Assembly (NCBI GenBank): GCA_964651395.1
Contig: CAZYXZ010000022.1
Span: 1-38,650, forward strand
Direction: 5' to 3'
Source: CAZYXZ01 sp964651395
Lineage (GTDB): Bacteria; Actinomycetota; Actinomycetes; BP-191
Length of the DNA: 38,650 nt
The translations under genes were made by a program, and so were the position numbers. This document shows, in pieces, positions 1 through 7,291 of the stretch (its first letter is position 1; each line of letters begins with the position of its first letter). The notes under the pieces are model-generated. The model was not told where the DNA came from and searched no databases. It worked only from the letters and a program-made list of their open reading frames with translations.

Positions 1-586
1 GACCGCGCTGGTCGACCGCGCGGTGGGGCAGTGGCGTTCGCTGCAGGACTACTCCGTCAACTGGATCACGTCCCTGTTGTCGTTCATCGGCCGCGAGCTC
101 GGGGAGGACGGCGTCGAACGCGCGCTGCGGCAGACCGGCGAGGAGTTCGTGCGGCCGCGCCGCGACACCGGGGTCGACTGGGCGACGCTCCCGGCGTCGG
201 CGCGGGCCAAGGCGATCGCGCGGGCGATGGTGGCGAACTTCGGCGAGTGCGAGGTGAGCGAGGACGACGAGAAGGTCGTGCTGTCCTTCGCCTGCGGCAG
301 TGGCGGGCGGCTGATCGACGAGGGCCGCTACGACGAGCAGGGCGGCGCCTACCTCACCTTGCGCGAGCCGGCCGGGCGCACCTTCGGCCGCGACGCGCTG
401 CCGGCGTACTGCGCGCACTGCTCGGTCAACAACGAGATGCAGCCGCTCGAGTGGGGCGGCGCGGTGACGTCGGTGGAGCACCCGCCGGAGCGGCCGGGTG
501 AGCGCTGCGTGCACCACGTCTACAAGGACGCGCGCGCGATCCCGGCGTCGGCGTACCAGCGGCTCGGGCTCGACCCGCCAACCTGA
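1..586 (+). CDS. hypothetical protein, 5' end outside window
   Basis: The reading frame is open from base 2 to a TGA at 584-586 and no convincing start is visible. A GTG at 23 is possible, but the frame continues upstream in normal coding style, so the gene is probably truncated by the window edge. The visible part (about 194 residues) is soluble, with no signal peptide or membrane segment. It carries a Cys/His-rich patch, YCAHCSVNNE, and a later CVHHVYK, which could bind a metal. I do not recognise the family. The stop codon lies inside the operator that precedes the next gene, so the gene is upstream of, and not controlled by, that site. Confidence 0.6.
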   Translation, partial: TALVDRAVGQWRSLQDYSVNWITSLLSFIGRELGEDGVERALRQTGEEFVRPRRDTGVDWATLPASARAKAIARAMVANFGECEVSEDDEKVVLSFACGSGGRLIDEGRYDEQGGAYLTLREPAGRTFGRDALPAYCAHCSVNNEMQPLEWGGAVTSVEHPPERPGERCVHHVYKDARAIPASAYQRLGLDPPT

Positions 587-600
587 CGATATCGTCAGGT
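581..600. promoter_or_regulatory. operator 1 of the CCTGAC-N6-GTCAGG set
   Basis: A perfect 20-bp palindrome, ACCTGACGATATCGTCAGGT, ends 2 bp before the ATG of the hydrolase gene at 603. It overlaps the stop codon of the preceding gene. It is the most symmetric of seven related sites in this window. Its size and symmetry are typical of a TetR-family operator. Binding here would cover the transcription or translation start of the 603-3241 operon, whose mRNA may be leaderless. Confidence 0.8.
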
Positions 601-602
601 TC

Positions 603-1391
603 ATGCCCGTGATCGAGACGACCGACGTCCGGCTGGAGTACGACGTCTACGGCTCCGGCGACCCGGTCACGCTCTTCGCGCACGGGGTCTCGTCCTCCGC
701 CGACGACACCCGCATCTTCGCCAGCGACGTCGCGGGGACGCAGGTGTTCATCCACTTCCGCGGGCACGGCCGCAGCTCGGCGCCGGAGACCGGCTACACG
801 TACGCCGACGTCACCCGCGACCTGCGGGCGGTCGCCGACGAGGTCGGCGCGACGCGCGCGCTCGGGGTCTCGATGGGCGCCGGCGCGATGCTCGGCATCC
901 TCGCAGACACCCCGGACCGCTTCGAGCGCAACGTCTTCGTCATCCCCGCGTCACTCGACCAGAAGCGGGAGATGGCTTCGCTCACCCGACTGCCCGCCCG
1001 CGCGGCGCTGCTCGAGACCGGTGACCTCGAAGCGGCGACGCAGGCGCTGATCGCCGACCTGCCGGTCGAGTACCAAGAGATGCCGGCCATCGTCGAGATC
1101 ATGCGGGCGCGCGCGACCTCGCAGCTGGCCAACCCCGGCATCCCGCTCGCGCTTCGCGGCATCGTCGCCGGCCCGCCGGCACTGGCAGATCGAGCAGCGT
1201 TGCTCAACGTCACAGCGCCGTGCCTCATCCTGGGCCAGGAGCAGGACGAGGTGCACCCGGCCTCGGTCGCGCGCGAGATGGCCGAGGTTCTGCCCAACGC
1301 CCGGCTCAAGGTATGGGAGAAGGCCTGGGGGATGCTGCTCGCCTACGACGAGCGACGCGAGCTCATCGCCGGCTTCCTGAACGCACCCTGA
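603..1391 (+). CDS. alpha/beta-hydrolase fold protein
   Basis: The 262-residue protein has the hydrolase fold order: an oxyanion-type HG near residues 27-28, the nucleophile elbow GVSMG with Ser90, and an acid loop QEQDE with Asp215. The catalytic His is normally found in a GHxxxxE context after the last strand. Here that region reads EKAWGMLLAYDE (about 239-250) and has no His, so activity may be lost or altered. The ATG at 603 is chosen because the family N-terminus (MPVIETTDVRLEYDVYG) begins there, and a longer upstream extension would be Arg/Ser-rich and run through the operator. It is the first gene of an operon with 1391, 2005 and 2759. A CoA-ester or lactone hydrolase role is inferred only. 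Confidence 0.85.
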   Translation: MPVIETTDVRLEYDVYGSGDPVTLFAHGVSSSADDTRIFASDVAGTQVFIHFRGHGRSSAPETGYTYADVTRDLRAVADEVGATRALGVSMGAGAMLGILADTPDRFERNVFVIPASLDQKREMASLTRLPARAALLETGDLEAATQALIADLPVEYQEMPAIVEIMRARATSQLANPGIPLALRGIVAGPPALADRAALLNVTAPCLILGQEQDEVHPASVAREMAEVLPNARLKVWEKAWGMLLAYDERRELIAGFLNAP

Positions 1392-2008
1392 TGGAAGACC
1401 GGCAGCCAGCCGGCTTGTGGCTGGAGATGCTCGACGGCAGCGCCCACGAGGCGACGCACCGCGCGAAGGAGCTCGCCGGGTCGTTCACCCAGGTCGGTGT
1501 CTTCGCCAACTGCCACCGCGACCGGACCGACCTGCCGCGCGCACTGCCGGAGTGCGACCACCTGCTGGTCGGCGAGGTCGACGCGGCGTACGGGCTCGAC
1601 GGGCTCGCGGCGCCGCGCGGCTTCGGCTTCCTGCGCTACCCGCGGCCCAGCCAGGGCGTGATCGGCCGGCAGACCAATGGGCTGCTGCTCGTGCTGGTCA
1701 GCCCGAAGCAGCCGGCCCAGGCGCAGGAGCTGCGGGACTGGGCCGACTTCGTGCACCTGCGCGCGATCGCCGCGGCCCGCGTCCCCGGCTACACGACCAT
1801 CACGCCGTACGAGAACGCGCTCGGCGGGTCGCCGCGCTTCCTGCACTTCTACGAGATGGACACCGACGACCCCGAGGCGTGCTTCAAGGGCATGACCCCG
1901 CTGGTCGGCGAGCAGCTCGGCGGCTACGAGTCGCCGGAGTTCCGCGAGTGGGCCTCGACGCCCGCGCTCTGGATCGAGTACGTCAACACCTTCCGGCGCA
2001 TCGCATGA
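1391..2008 (+). CDS. hypothetical protein, EthD-like dimeric barrel suspected
   Basis: The 205-residue soluble protein starts at an ATG that overlaps the hydrolase stop (TGATG), so it is translationally coupled. It seems to hold two similar halves: one around LWLEML and GVFANC, the other around RFLHFYEMDTDDPEACF (about 157-173). The pattern of a strand, a helix with WADFVHLR, then PGY and a Y/F-E-M strand is like EthD-type or other ferredoxin-like dimeric alpha/beta-barrel proteins. No catalytic motif is certain. Such proteins often accompany SDRs and thioesterases in actinobacterial degradation operons. The family assignment is tentative. Confidence 0.7.
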   Translation: MEDRQPAGLWLEMLDGSAHEATHRAKELAGSFTQVGVFANCHRDRTDLPRALPECDHLLVGEVDAAYGLDGLAAPRGFGFLRYPRPSQGVIGRQTNGLLLVLVSPKQPAQAQELRDWADFVHLRAIAAARVPGYTTITPYENALGGSPRFLHFYEMDTDDPEACFKGMTPLVGEQLGGYESPEFREWASTPALWIEYVNTFRRIA

Positions 2009-2766
2009 GCGACGTCGCCGGCCGCGTGGTCGTCATCACCGGCGCGGGCCAGGGCATCGGTCGGGGCATGGCGCTGCACCTCGGCAAGGCGGGCGCGCGG
2101 ATCGTCGTCGCCGAGTGGAAGGCGCACCGGGCGGAGCGCACCGTCGGGGAGCTGACGGCGCTCGGCGTCGAGGCGATGGCCTCGGTCTGTGACATCAGCA
2201 GCCGGGAGCAGATCGAGGTGATGGTGTCCGCGACGATCGAGCGGTTCGGGCGGATCGACGCGCTGATCAACAACGCGCAGACGTTCCGGCCGAAGGCCGA
2301 CCTCGTGGACATCACCGAGGAGGACCTCGACGTCTTCTACGACAGCGGCGTGAAGGGCACGCTCTGGGCGATGCAGGCCGCGTACCCGCACATGAAGGAG
2401 CGGGGCTGGGGGCGCATCGTGAACTTCGTCTCCGCCGCGGGCATCGTCGGCATGTCCGGCTACGGCGCGTACAACGCGAGCAAGGAGGCGATCCGCGCGC
2501 TGACCCGGACGGCGGCGCGCGAGTGGGGCCGCGACGGCATCGTGGTCAACGCCATCGCCCCGGGTGCGGCCAGCAAGCGAGGTCAGGACGCTGCGGCGCG
2601 CGACGAGGACGAGCACCGGCTGTTCCGGGCCGAGCACCCGATCGGCCGGCAGGGCGACCCCGAGGACGACATCGGCCCGGTGGCGCTGTTCCTCTGCTCG
2701 GATGCGTGCCGCTACCTGACCGGCCAGACGCTGATGGTGGACGGCGGTGCGTTCTTGCATGCCTGA
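2005..2766 (+). CDS. SDR family oxidoreductase
   Basis: The 253-residue classical short-chain dehydrogenase has the NAD(P)-binding TGAGQGIG at 12-19, NNA at 89-91, and the catalytic Ser143, Tyr156 and Lys160 (YGAYNASK). It ends with the usual TGQTLMVDGGAF. It likely oxidises a hydroxyl or reduces a ketone on a CoA ester or alcohol intermediate. Asp/Glu at the end of the second strand (VVAEWKA) favours NAD over NADP. Its ATG overlaps the previous stop by 4 nt (ATGA) and its own end overlaps the thioesterase start by 8 nt, which places it firmly in the 603-3241 operon. The exact substrate is unknown. Confidence 0.93.
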   Translation: MSDVAGRVVVITGAGQGIGRGMALHLGKAGARIVVAEWKAHRAERTVGELTALGVEAMASVCDISSREQIEVMVSATIERFGRIDALINNAQTFRPKADLVDITEEDLDVFYDSGVKGTLWAMQAAYPHMKERGWGRIVNFVSAAGIVGMSGYGAYNASKEAIRALTRTAAREWGRDGIVVNAIAPGAASKRGQDAAARDEDEHRLFRAEHPIGRQGDPEDDIGPVALFLCSDACRYLTGQTLMVDGGAFLHA

Positions 2767-3241
2767 CCCGCTCGACGGCTACTACGTCGCCCCGGCGCCG
2801 ACCACCGACGCCCACTACGACATGCAGGGCCACCTCAACAACGCCGCCGCGTTGTCGCTGTTCAACGACCTGCGGATCGGCTACATCACGCATGTCGTGG
2901 GCGGCGCGTGGCCGGCCGGACTCGACATGGGCAACCGGATCTTTGCGGTCGCCGACCTGTTCTGCTCCTTCCTGTCCGAGGGCTTCCCCGGGGAGAGCTA
3001 TCTCGGCGGCACGCGGATCATCGGCCGCACACGTGTGGCGTGGTGCTACGACCAGGTACTCGTCGCCGAGGCGGACCGCCGCGTCCTGGCCCGCGCGCGC
3101 GTCGTGCACCTCGTGGTCGACCGCGCGGCCGGCGGCGTCGTCCCCGTCCCCGAGGAGTTCTGGGCGCTCGTCGAGCAGGCCGAAGGCCATCCGATCCCCC
3201 CGGCCGCGCAGCTGCCCGTGCCGCGCCTCACCTGGGACTAG
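2759..3241 (+). CDS. acyl-CoA thioesterase, 4HBT-like hotdog fold
   Basis: The 160-residue protein has the 4-hydroxybenzoyl-CoA thioesterase-type signature near the N-terminus, AHYDMQGHLNNAAALSLFND (about residues 15-34). In this family the Asp-x-x-GHxNN segment holds the catalytic acid and binds the CoA ester. The length fits a single hotdog domain. ATG 2759 is preferred over GTG 2747 because the protein then begins MPDPLDGYY, close to the domain. It is the last gene of the operator 1 operon and probably releases free CoA from a pathway intermediate or a dead-end thioester. Confidence 0.85.
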   Translation: MPDPLDGYYVAPAPTTDAHYDMQGHLNNAAALSLFNDLRIGYITHVVGGAWPAGLDMGNRIFAVADLFCSFLSEGFPGESYLGGTRIIGRTRVAWCYDQVLVAEADRRVLARARVVHLVVDRAAGGVVPVPEEFWALVEQAEGHPIPPAAQLPVPRLTWD

Positions 3242-3250
3242 CCTCGGCCC

Positions 3251-5506
3251 ATGCGGCGCATCGCGGGCGTTCTCCTCCTCCTGCTGGCCCTGAGCGCGTG
3301 CAGCGACAAGCCGGACCCGATCCCCGGCGTGGAGGAGTTTCGGGGACTCGCACATGACCACGTCGGCGGCTCGCTCACCTACCCGCAGGCACCGCCGGTG
3401 GGCGGTCCCCACAACCGGCAGTGGCTCGCGTGCGGCGTCTACGACCAGCCGGTGCCCGACGAGTTCGCCGTGCACTCGCTCGAGCACGGTGCGGTCTGGC
3501 TGGCCTTCCGGCCGGACCTGCCCGCTGCCTCGCTGGACAAGCTGCGCCGGCTCGCACAGGTCAAGGCGGACTACACCCTCGTCGCCCCGTACCCGGGACT
3601 GACCGAGCCGGTCGTGGCGGTGGCGTGGGGCCTGCGGCTGCCGGTGACGAGCGTCGACGACCCCAGGCTCGACCAGTTCGTCCGCCGGTACGCCGGAGGC
3701 GCGCAGGGCGGCGAGAAGGGCGTCGGCTGCGTCAACGGCGTCCGCCCGCCACAGTCGATGATGCGGGCCGCACAGGTGACGCAGATCGGCGAGCGGATCA
3801 CCGGCTACGTCATCGACCTCGGGCTCGAGCAGAGCGGGGTGCTGCGGGTCCGCGAGACCATCGACTACGACTTCGGGCGCAACGAGCGGCACGGCATCTT
3901 CCGCACCATTCCGGTCCGGTTCCCCTACGACAGCCGCTACGAACGCGTGTACCCGATCCGCGACATCCGCGTCAGCGGCTCGCCGGGCACGCCGACCGAC
4001 GTCGACGTCAGCGACCAGGGCGGCGTCAAGAAGATCCGCATCGGCGACGAGGACCGCACGATCACCGGGCGGCACCGCTACCTCATCGAGTACGAGGTCG
4101 TGGGCGCGGTCAACCGCTTCCCCGACCACGACGAGCTGTACTGGAACGCGATCGGCGGCGAGTGGTCGGTCGGCATCAGCAACGCTCGGGTCAACTTCAC
4201 CGGGCCGGCCGGCGTCACGCAGGTGGCCTGCTTCACCGGGCCGGTCGGCAGCAACCTGCCCTGCCGGTCGGCGGCGAAGAGCGGGCCGCGCGCGACGTTC
4301 ACCCAGCCGTCGATGTTCCCGTTCAGCGCGCTCACCATGGTGGTGGCGCTCCCGAAGGACGCGGTCGCCGCGCCCGGCCCCGTACTCGACGAGCGCTTCT
4401 CGCTCGACCGCGCCTTCGCGCGTACCCCGGCCACTGTGAGCTGGGCCGGCCTGCTGCTCGCCCTGGGGCTCGGCGGTGTCGTCCTGCTGACATGGCGGAC
4501 CGGCCGCGATCGGCGGTTCGTGGGAGAGGTGCCGGGACTGCTGCCACCGCCTGGTGTCGAGGGGGTCGAGGAGACCCGGCCGCTGTTCGCCGGCCATCCC
4601 GAGTCGCTCGAGTTCACCCCGCCGGAGGGCATGCGGCCGGCGCTCATGGGCGTGCTGGTCGACGAGTCGGCCGACCCGCTCGACGTGACCGCGACGATCA
4701 TCGACCTCGCCGTACGCCGGCACCTGCGCATCGACGAGCTGCCGCGGAAGTGGTTCTTCTCGCGGCAGGACTGGCAGCTCACGCGGCTCGACCCCGCTCC
4801 CGCGGACGAGCTGCTCACCTGGGAGCGCACGCTGCTCGACGCGCTGTTCGAGACCGGGCCGACCGTCGAGCTCTCCGATCTGAAGAACACCTTCCACACC
4901 GACCTGGTGGCCATCAAGAAGCAGCTCTACGCCGACGTGATGGCGCGCAAGTGGTTCACGAGGCGGCCGGACACCGCCCGCGGGGTGTGGTTCGGCCTGG
5001 GCCTGCTGGTGGCGCTCGTCGGGGTCGGGATCACGATCCTCCTGGCGACGTTCACGCACCTGGCGCTGATCGGGCTGCCGGTCGTGTTCACCGGCATCCT
5101 GCTGCTGGTGGTGCACCGGCGGATGCCGGCGCGGACGGCGCGCGGCAGCGCCGCCCTGGCCCAGGCGCTCGGCTTCCAGCGCTACCTGCACACCGCCGAG
5201 CAGGCCCAGCTGCAGTACGAGGAGACCGCCGGAGTCTTCGCGCGCTACCTCCCCTACGCCGTCGTCCTCGGCGAGACCAAGCACTGGGCCAAGGCCTTCG
5301 CCGGGCTGGGCGCCACCGAGCAGGATGTCTACTGGTACGGCGGACCGTCCGGCTTCCACATCAACCACTTCGCCGACTCGGTGTCCGCGTTCTCGGTCAC
5401 CGCGGCGGGCACCGTCGCGTCGACACCCGGTTCGTCCGGCGGCAGCGGCTTCAGCGGCGGATCCTCCGGGGGCGGCGGAGGCGGAGGCGGCGGAGGCAGC
5501 TGGTGA
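3251..5506 (+). CDS. DUF3105-DUF2207 fusion, lipoprotein/membrane protein
   Basis: The 751-residue protein begins with a lipoprotein signal (MRRIAGVLLLLLALSAC, lipobox Cys17). Residues about 20-165 match DUF3105, seen in PPVGGPHNRQW, GVYDQPV and HSLEHGAVW. From about 175 the DUF2207 pattern follows (GERITGYVIDLGLE, RETIDYDFG, HGIFRTIPV), with one membrane segment near 397-416, a probable cytoplasmic domain, two more segments near 577-623 and a tail of Gly/Ser repeats ending GGSW. Both domains are normally separate proteins. DUF2207 proteins usually have their own signal peptide, and none is visible at the junction. It lies 9 nt after the thioesterase gene. The function of both families is unknown, and cell-envelope location is inferred. 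Confidence 0.88.
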   Translation: MRRIAGVLLLLLALSACSDKPDPIPGVEEFRGLAHDHVGGSLTYPQAPPVGGPHNRQWLACGVYDQPVPDEFAVHSLEHGAVWLAFRPDLPAASLDKLRRLAQVKADYTLVAPYPGLTEPVVAVAWGLRLPVTSVDDPRLDQFVRRYAGGAQGGEKGVGCVNGVRPPQSMMRAAQVTQIGERITGYVIDLGLEQSGVLRVRETIDYDFGRNERHGIFRTIPVRFPYDSRYERVYPIRDIRVSGSPGTPTDVDVSDQGGVKKIRIGDEDRTITGRHRYLIEYEVVGAVNRFPDHDELYWNAIGGEWSVGISNARVNFTGPAGVTQVACFTGPVGSNLPCRSAAKSGPRATFTQPSMFPFSALTMVVALPKDAVAAPGPVLDERFSLDRAFARTPATVSWAGLLLALGLGGVVLLTWRTGRDRRFVGEVPGLLPPPGVEGVEETRPLFAGHPESLEFTPPEGMRPALMGVLVDESADPLDVTATIIDLAVRRHLRIDELPRKWFFSRQDWQLTRLDPAPADELLTWERTLLDALFETGPTVELSDLKNTFHTDLVAIKKQLYADVMARKWFTRRPDTARGVWFGLGLLVALVGVGITILLATFTHLALIGLPVVFTGILLLVVHRRMPARTARGSAALAQALGFQRYLHTAEQAQLQYEETAGVFARYLPYAVVLGETKHWAKAFAGLGATEQDVYWYGGPSGFHINHFADSVSAFSVTAAGTVASTPGSSGGSGFSGGSSGGGGGGGGGGSW

Positions 5507-5549
5507 CCCAGACCGTTGTGGTGGGGGGTTTAGCCCCAAGCGGAAAAAA

Positions 5550-5570
5550 CCCCCACCAACGGGGTGGGGG
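5550..5570 (-). terminator. GC-rich hairpin with A6/T6 tract
   Basis: A perfect 8-bp stem (CCCCCACC / GGTGGGGG) with a 5-nt loop is preceded by AAAAAA at 5544-5549. On the minus strand this is a stem followed by six T, the form of an intrinsic terminator. No minus-strand gene lies just upstream of it, so it may block antisense transcription or act weakly on the plus strand after 5506. Confidence 0.5.
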
Positions 5571-5592
5571 GTGGCGTTGGTCCACAACGAAC

Positions 5593-5602
5593 NNNNNNNN
5601 NN
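5593..5602. other. assembly gap (10 N)
   Basis: Ten unknown bases sit in the intergenic inverted-repeat zone. Because the flanks are C/G homopolymers and inverted repeats, the true gap length may differ from ten. Confidence 0.99.
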
Positions 5603-5668
5603 TCCCCCCGACGGGGGGGGGGGCTCGTCCAGCGCCTTTCTCACACCCCCACCACAACGGGGTTGCGG

Positions 5669-5683
5669 TTGACGTTGCGTCAA
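5669..5683. promoter_or_regulatory. palindrome upstream of the MerR-TipA gene
   Basis: TTGACGTTGCGTCAA is a TTGAC-N5-GTCAA dyad that ends 16 bp before the MerR start codon. MerR-type activators bind dyads in their own promoters, so autoregulation is plausible. The half-site resembles that of the seven-site set, but the spacer is 5 and the outer bases differ, so I keep it separate. Confidence 0.5.
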
Positions 5684-5699
5684 GACCTAGCCTGGTCGC

Positions 5700-6446
5700 A
5701 TGAGCTGGTCGATCGCCGAGGTGGCGCGCATGTCCGGTGTGACGTCCCGGACGCTGCGCCACTACGACGCCATCGGGCTGCTGCCGCCGGCGAGCACCGC
5801 CTCTGACGGCCGGCGGTTCTACGAGCAGGAGCAGCTGCTCCGGCTCCAGCGCATCCTGCTGCTTCGTGAGCTCGGCCTCGGCCTCGCGTCGATCGCCGAG
5901 CTGCTCGACGCCGGGAACGACGAGGCGACGGTCGACGCGTTGCAGCGCCACCACAAGTGGCTCCTGACCGAAAGGGCGCGCTTCGGTCGGCTGGCGCGCA
6001 CCGTGCAGGCCACCATCGACATGATCGAGAACGGAGCGGACATGACCGCCGAGAGGCTGTTCGACGGCTTCGAGCACAACCCGTACGAGGACGAGGCGCG
6101 GGAGCGGTACGGGGACGAGGTGGTCGATGCGTCGTACGCGCGCATGCGCTCCTGGAGCCCCGACGCCGCCGAGCAGGCGAAGAGCGGCTACGGGACCGTC
6201 CACGAGGGGCTCGTGCCGCTACGCGACGCCGGGCTTCCCGCTGACGACGCGCGCGTCCAGGAGCTGGTGCAGCTGCACTACGAGACGACCTGTCTGTTCT
6301 GGACGCCCGACGCGGAGGCCTACCGCAACCTCGGCCAGATGTACGTCGACGACGAGCGCTTCCGCGCCAACATCGGCCAGGGCGACGACGCCCTCGTGAG
6401 TTACCTCCGCGACGCCATGGCCGTGTACGCCGAGAACCGCCTCTGA
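5700..6446 (+). CDS. MerR family regulator with TipAS ligand-binding domain
   Basis: The 248-residue protein starts with a MerR winged helix (SIAEVARMSGVTSRTLRHYD, residues 3-22; then GLLPP and GRRFY). A coiled-coil dimerisation helix follows at about 75-110. The C-terminal 140 residues match the TipAS antibiotic-recognition domain (YGDEVVDASYARMRSW, LVQLHYETTCLFW, DAEAYRNLGQMYVDDERF). TipAL-type proteins activate their targets on binding thiopeptide-like or other drugs. No transporter or resistance gene is next to it, so its target is unclear. The gene follows the gap zone and carries a dyad in its upstream region. Full length for the family. Confidence 0.92.
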   Translation: MSWSIAEVARMSGVTSRTLRHYDAIGLLPPASTASDGRRFYEQEQLLRLQRILLLRELGLGLASIAELLDAGNDEATVDALQRHHKWLLTERARFGRLARTVQATIDMIENGADMTAERLFDGFEHNPYEDEARERYGDEVVDASYARMRSWSPDAAEQAKSGYGTVHEGLVPLRDAGLPADDARVQELVQLHYETTCLFWTPDAEAYRNLGQMYVDDERFRANIGQGDDALVSYLRDAMAVYAENRL

Positions 6447-6466
6447 CGGAGTTACCGGGCGGACGG

Positions 6467-6859
6467 TCAGTCGACGTAGGAGCCGGCGCCCAGGGCTTCG
6501 GCGAACTGGCTGGCGGACGCGGGGACGTTGACGTCCAGGCTGCCGCGCATCCCCATGATCTGGAGCAGGGAGCCGAGGCTGCCGCTCATGTCGCTGTACG
6601 TCCGCAGCTCGTGCGCGGTGAGCGCCAGGTCGGCATCGAACTGGTCGCGCCCCGCCAACGCGGCGGCTTCGGCCTGCCGGCGCAGCTCGGCGACCACTCG
6701 GATGTAGATGTCGAGGAACTCGTGGACCGCCTCGGACTCCGGGACCTTGCCTTCCTCGATCAGGCTGGGCATCGCCTGTGTCAGGTGGCTGGCCAGCTCG
6801 ACGTACGCGCGCGCGCCGTCGACGCTCAGCCCGCTGCTCTGGTAGCGCCCCATCCCCAT
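6467..6859 (-). CDS. hypothetical helical protein
   Basis: The 130-residue product begins MGMGRYQSSGLSVDGARAY and is mainly helical, with no signal peptide or membrane span. GGAAGG lies 4 bases upstream of the chosen ATG at 6859. An in-frame ATG two codons later (6853) is the alternative. The gene is convergent with the MerR gene (20 bp apart) and divergent from the small gene at 6932. I do not recognise the family. The coding call rests on codon use, the ribosome-binding site and tight packing between neighbours. Confidence 0.65.
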   Translation of the reverse strand: MGMGRYQSSGLSVDGARAYVELASHLTQAMPSLIEEGKVPESEAVHEFLDIYIRVVAELRRQAEAAALAGRDQFDADLALTAHELRTYSDMSGSLGSLLQIMGMRGSLDVNVPASASQFAEALGAGSYVD

Positions 6860-6931
6860 GCCGCCTTCCGGACACCTTTGCGTCACCGTCGTGAATGAGT
6901 CATCGGCACGCGGCAGGGGTAATCCGTAGCG

Positions 6932-7237
6932 GTGACCGCAGAACCGGACATCGAAGTCGTGCTTCCGACGTACGCGGTCCTGACGCAGCTCTCCCATGCT
7001 CCCGGGGTTGGTCCCACCGAGGCGGTGCATGACGTCGAGGTCGACCTGATCTCGCACGAGGCACCGTTCGACACGGTCGCGGTCGAGCGCCAGGAAGCGG
7101 ACGGCTCCTGGCGTCTCCGCGCCCGCTTCGTCGTCGTCAGCGTCGACGGGCACACGGCTGTGGAAGGCGTGCACGAGACGCTGATCGCCGCCGGGCTGCA
7201 CCCGGACGAGGTCTGGCTCGACCGCCAGATCGCCTAG
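6932..7237 (+). CDS. small hypothetical protein
   Basis: A 101-residue soluble protein from a GTG start. It has an acidic composition and an apparent beta-alpha-beta ending (RARFVVVSVDGHTAVEGVHE, then LIAAGLHPDEVWL). No family is recognised. It ends 18 bp before operator 2 and its promoter would lie in the 72-bp divergent spacer with the 6467-6859 gene. Coding status is supported by codon position bias, not by homology that I can name. Confidence 0.6.
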   Translation: MTAEPDIEVVLPTYAVLTQLSHAPGVGPTEAVHDVEVDLISHEAPFDTVAVERQEADGSWRLRARFVVVSVDGHTAVEGVHETLIAAGLHPDEVWLDRQIA

Positions 7238-7255
7238 CGGGGGACCCTCCGCATT

Positions 7256-7275
7256 CCCTGACTATCATGTCAGGG
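7256..7275. promoter_or_regulatory. operator 2 of the CCTGAC-N6-GTCAGG set
   Basis: CCCTGAC and GTCAGGG arms are separated by TATCAT and end 16 bp before the thiolase ATG. The spacer TATCAT differs from the -10 consensus TATAAT by one base, so the operator may lie directly over the -10 element. A ribosome-binding site, GGGAGG, follows before the start codon. Confidence 0.78.
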
Positions 7276-7291
7276 AACTCTGGGAGGGCTC

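Larger units (their letters stand above)
5513..5660. repeat. 15-bp inverted repeat flanking an assembly gap
   Basis: The sequence CCGTTGTGGTGGGGG at 5513-5527 recurs as its exact reverse complement at 5646-5660. Between them lie further C- and G-runs, including an 11-G run near 5613-5623, and the 10-N gap. The whole zone could fold into a long hairpin, which would explain why the assembly failed here. It separates the DUF2207 gene from the MerR gene. Confidence 0.75.

Noticed and set aside
498..602. Upstream in-frame extension of the alpha/beta hydrolase
   Set aside because: The added residues are Arg/Ser/Thr-rich, overlap the end of the previous gene, and run through the operator. The family N-terminus starts at 603.
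5613..5623. G-run considered as a G-quadruplex element
   Set aside because: It directly borders unknown bases and may be a sequencing or assembly artefact.
2546..5683. A 1045-codon open frame on the minus strand
   Set aside because: It is antisense to the SDR, thioesterase and DUF3105-DUF2207 genes, runs through the N gap, and is rich in Arg/Pro/Gly as expected for a shadow frame in GC-rich DNA.
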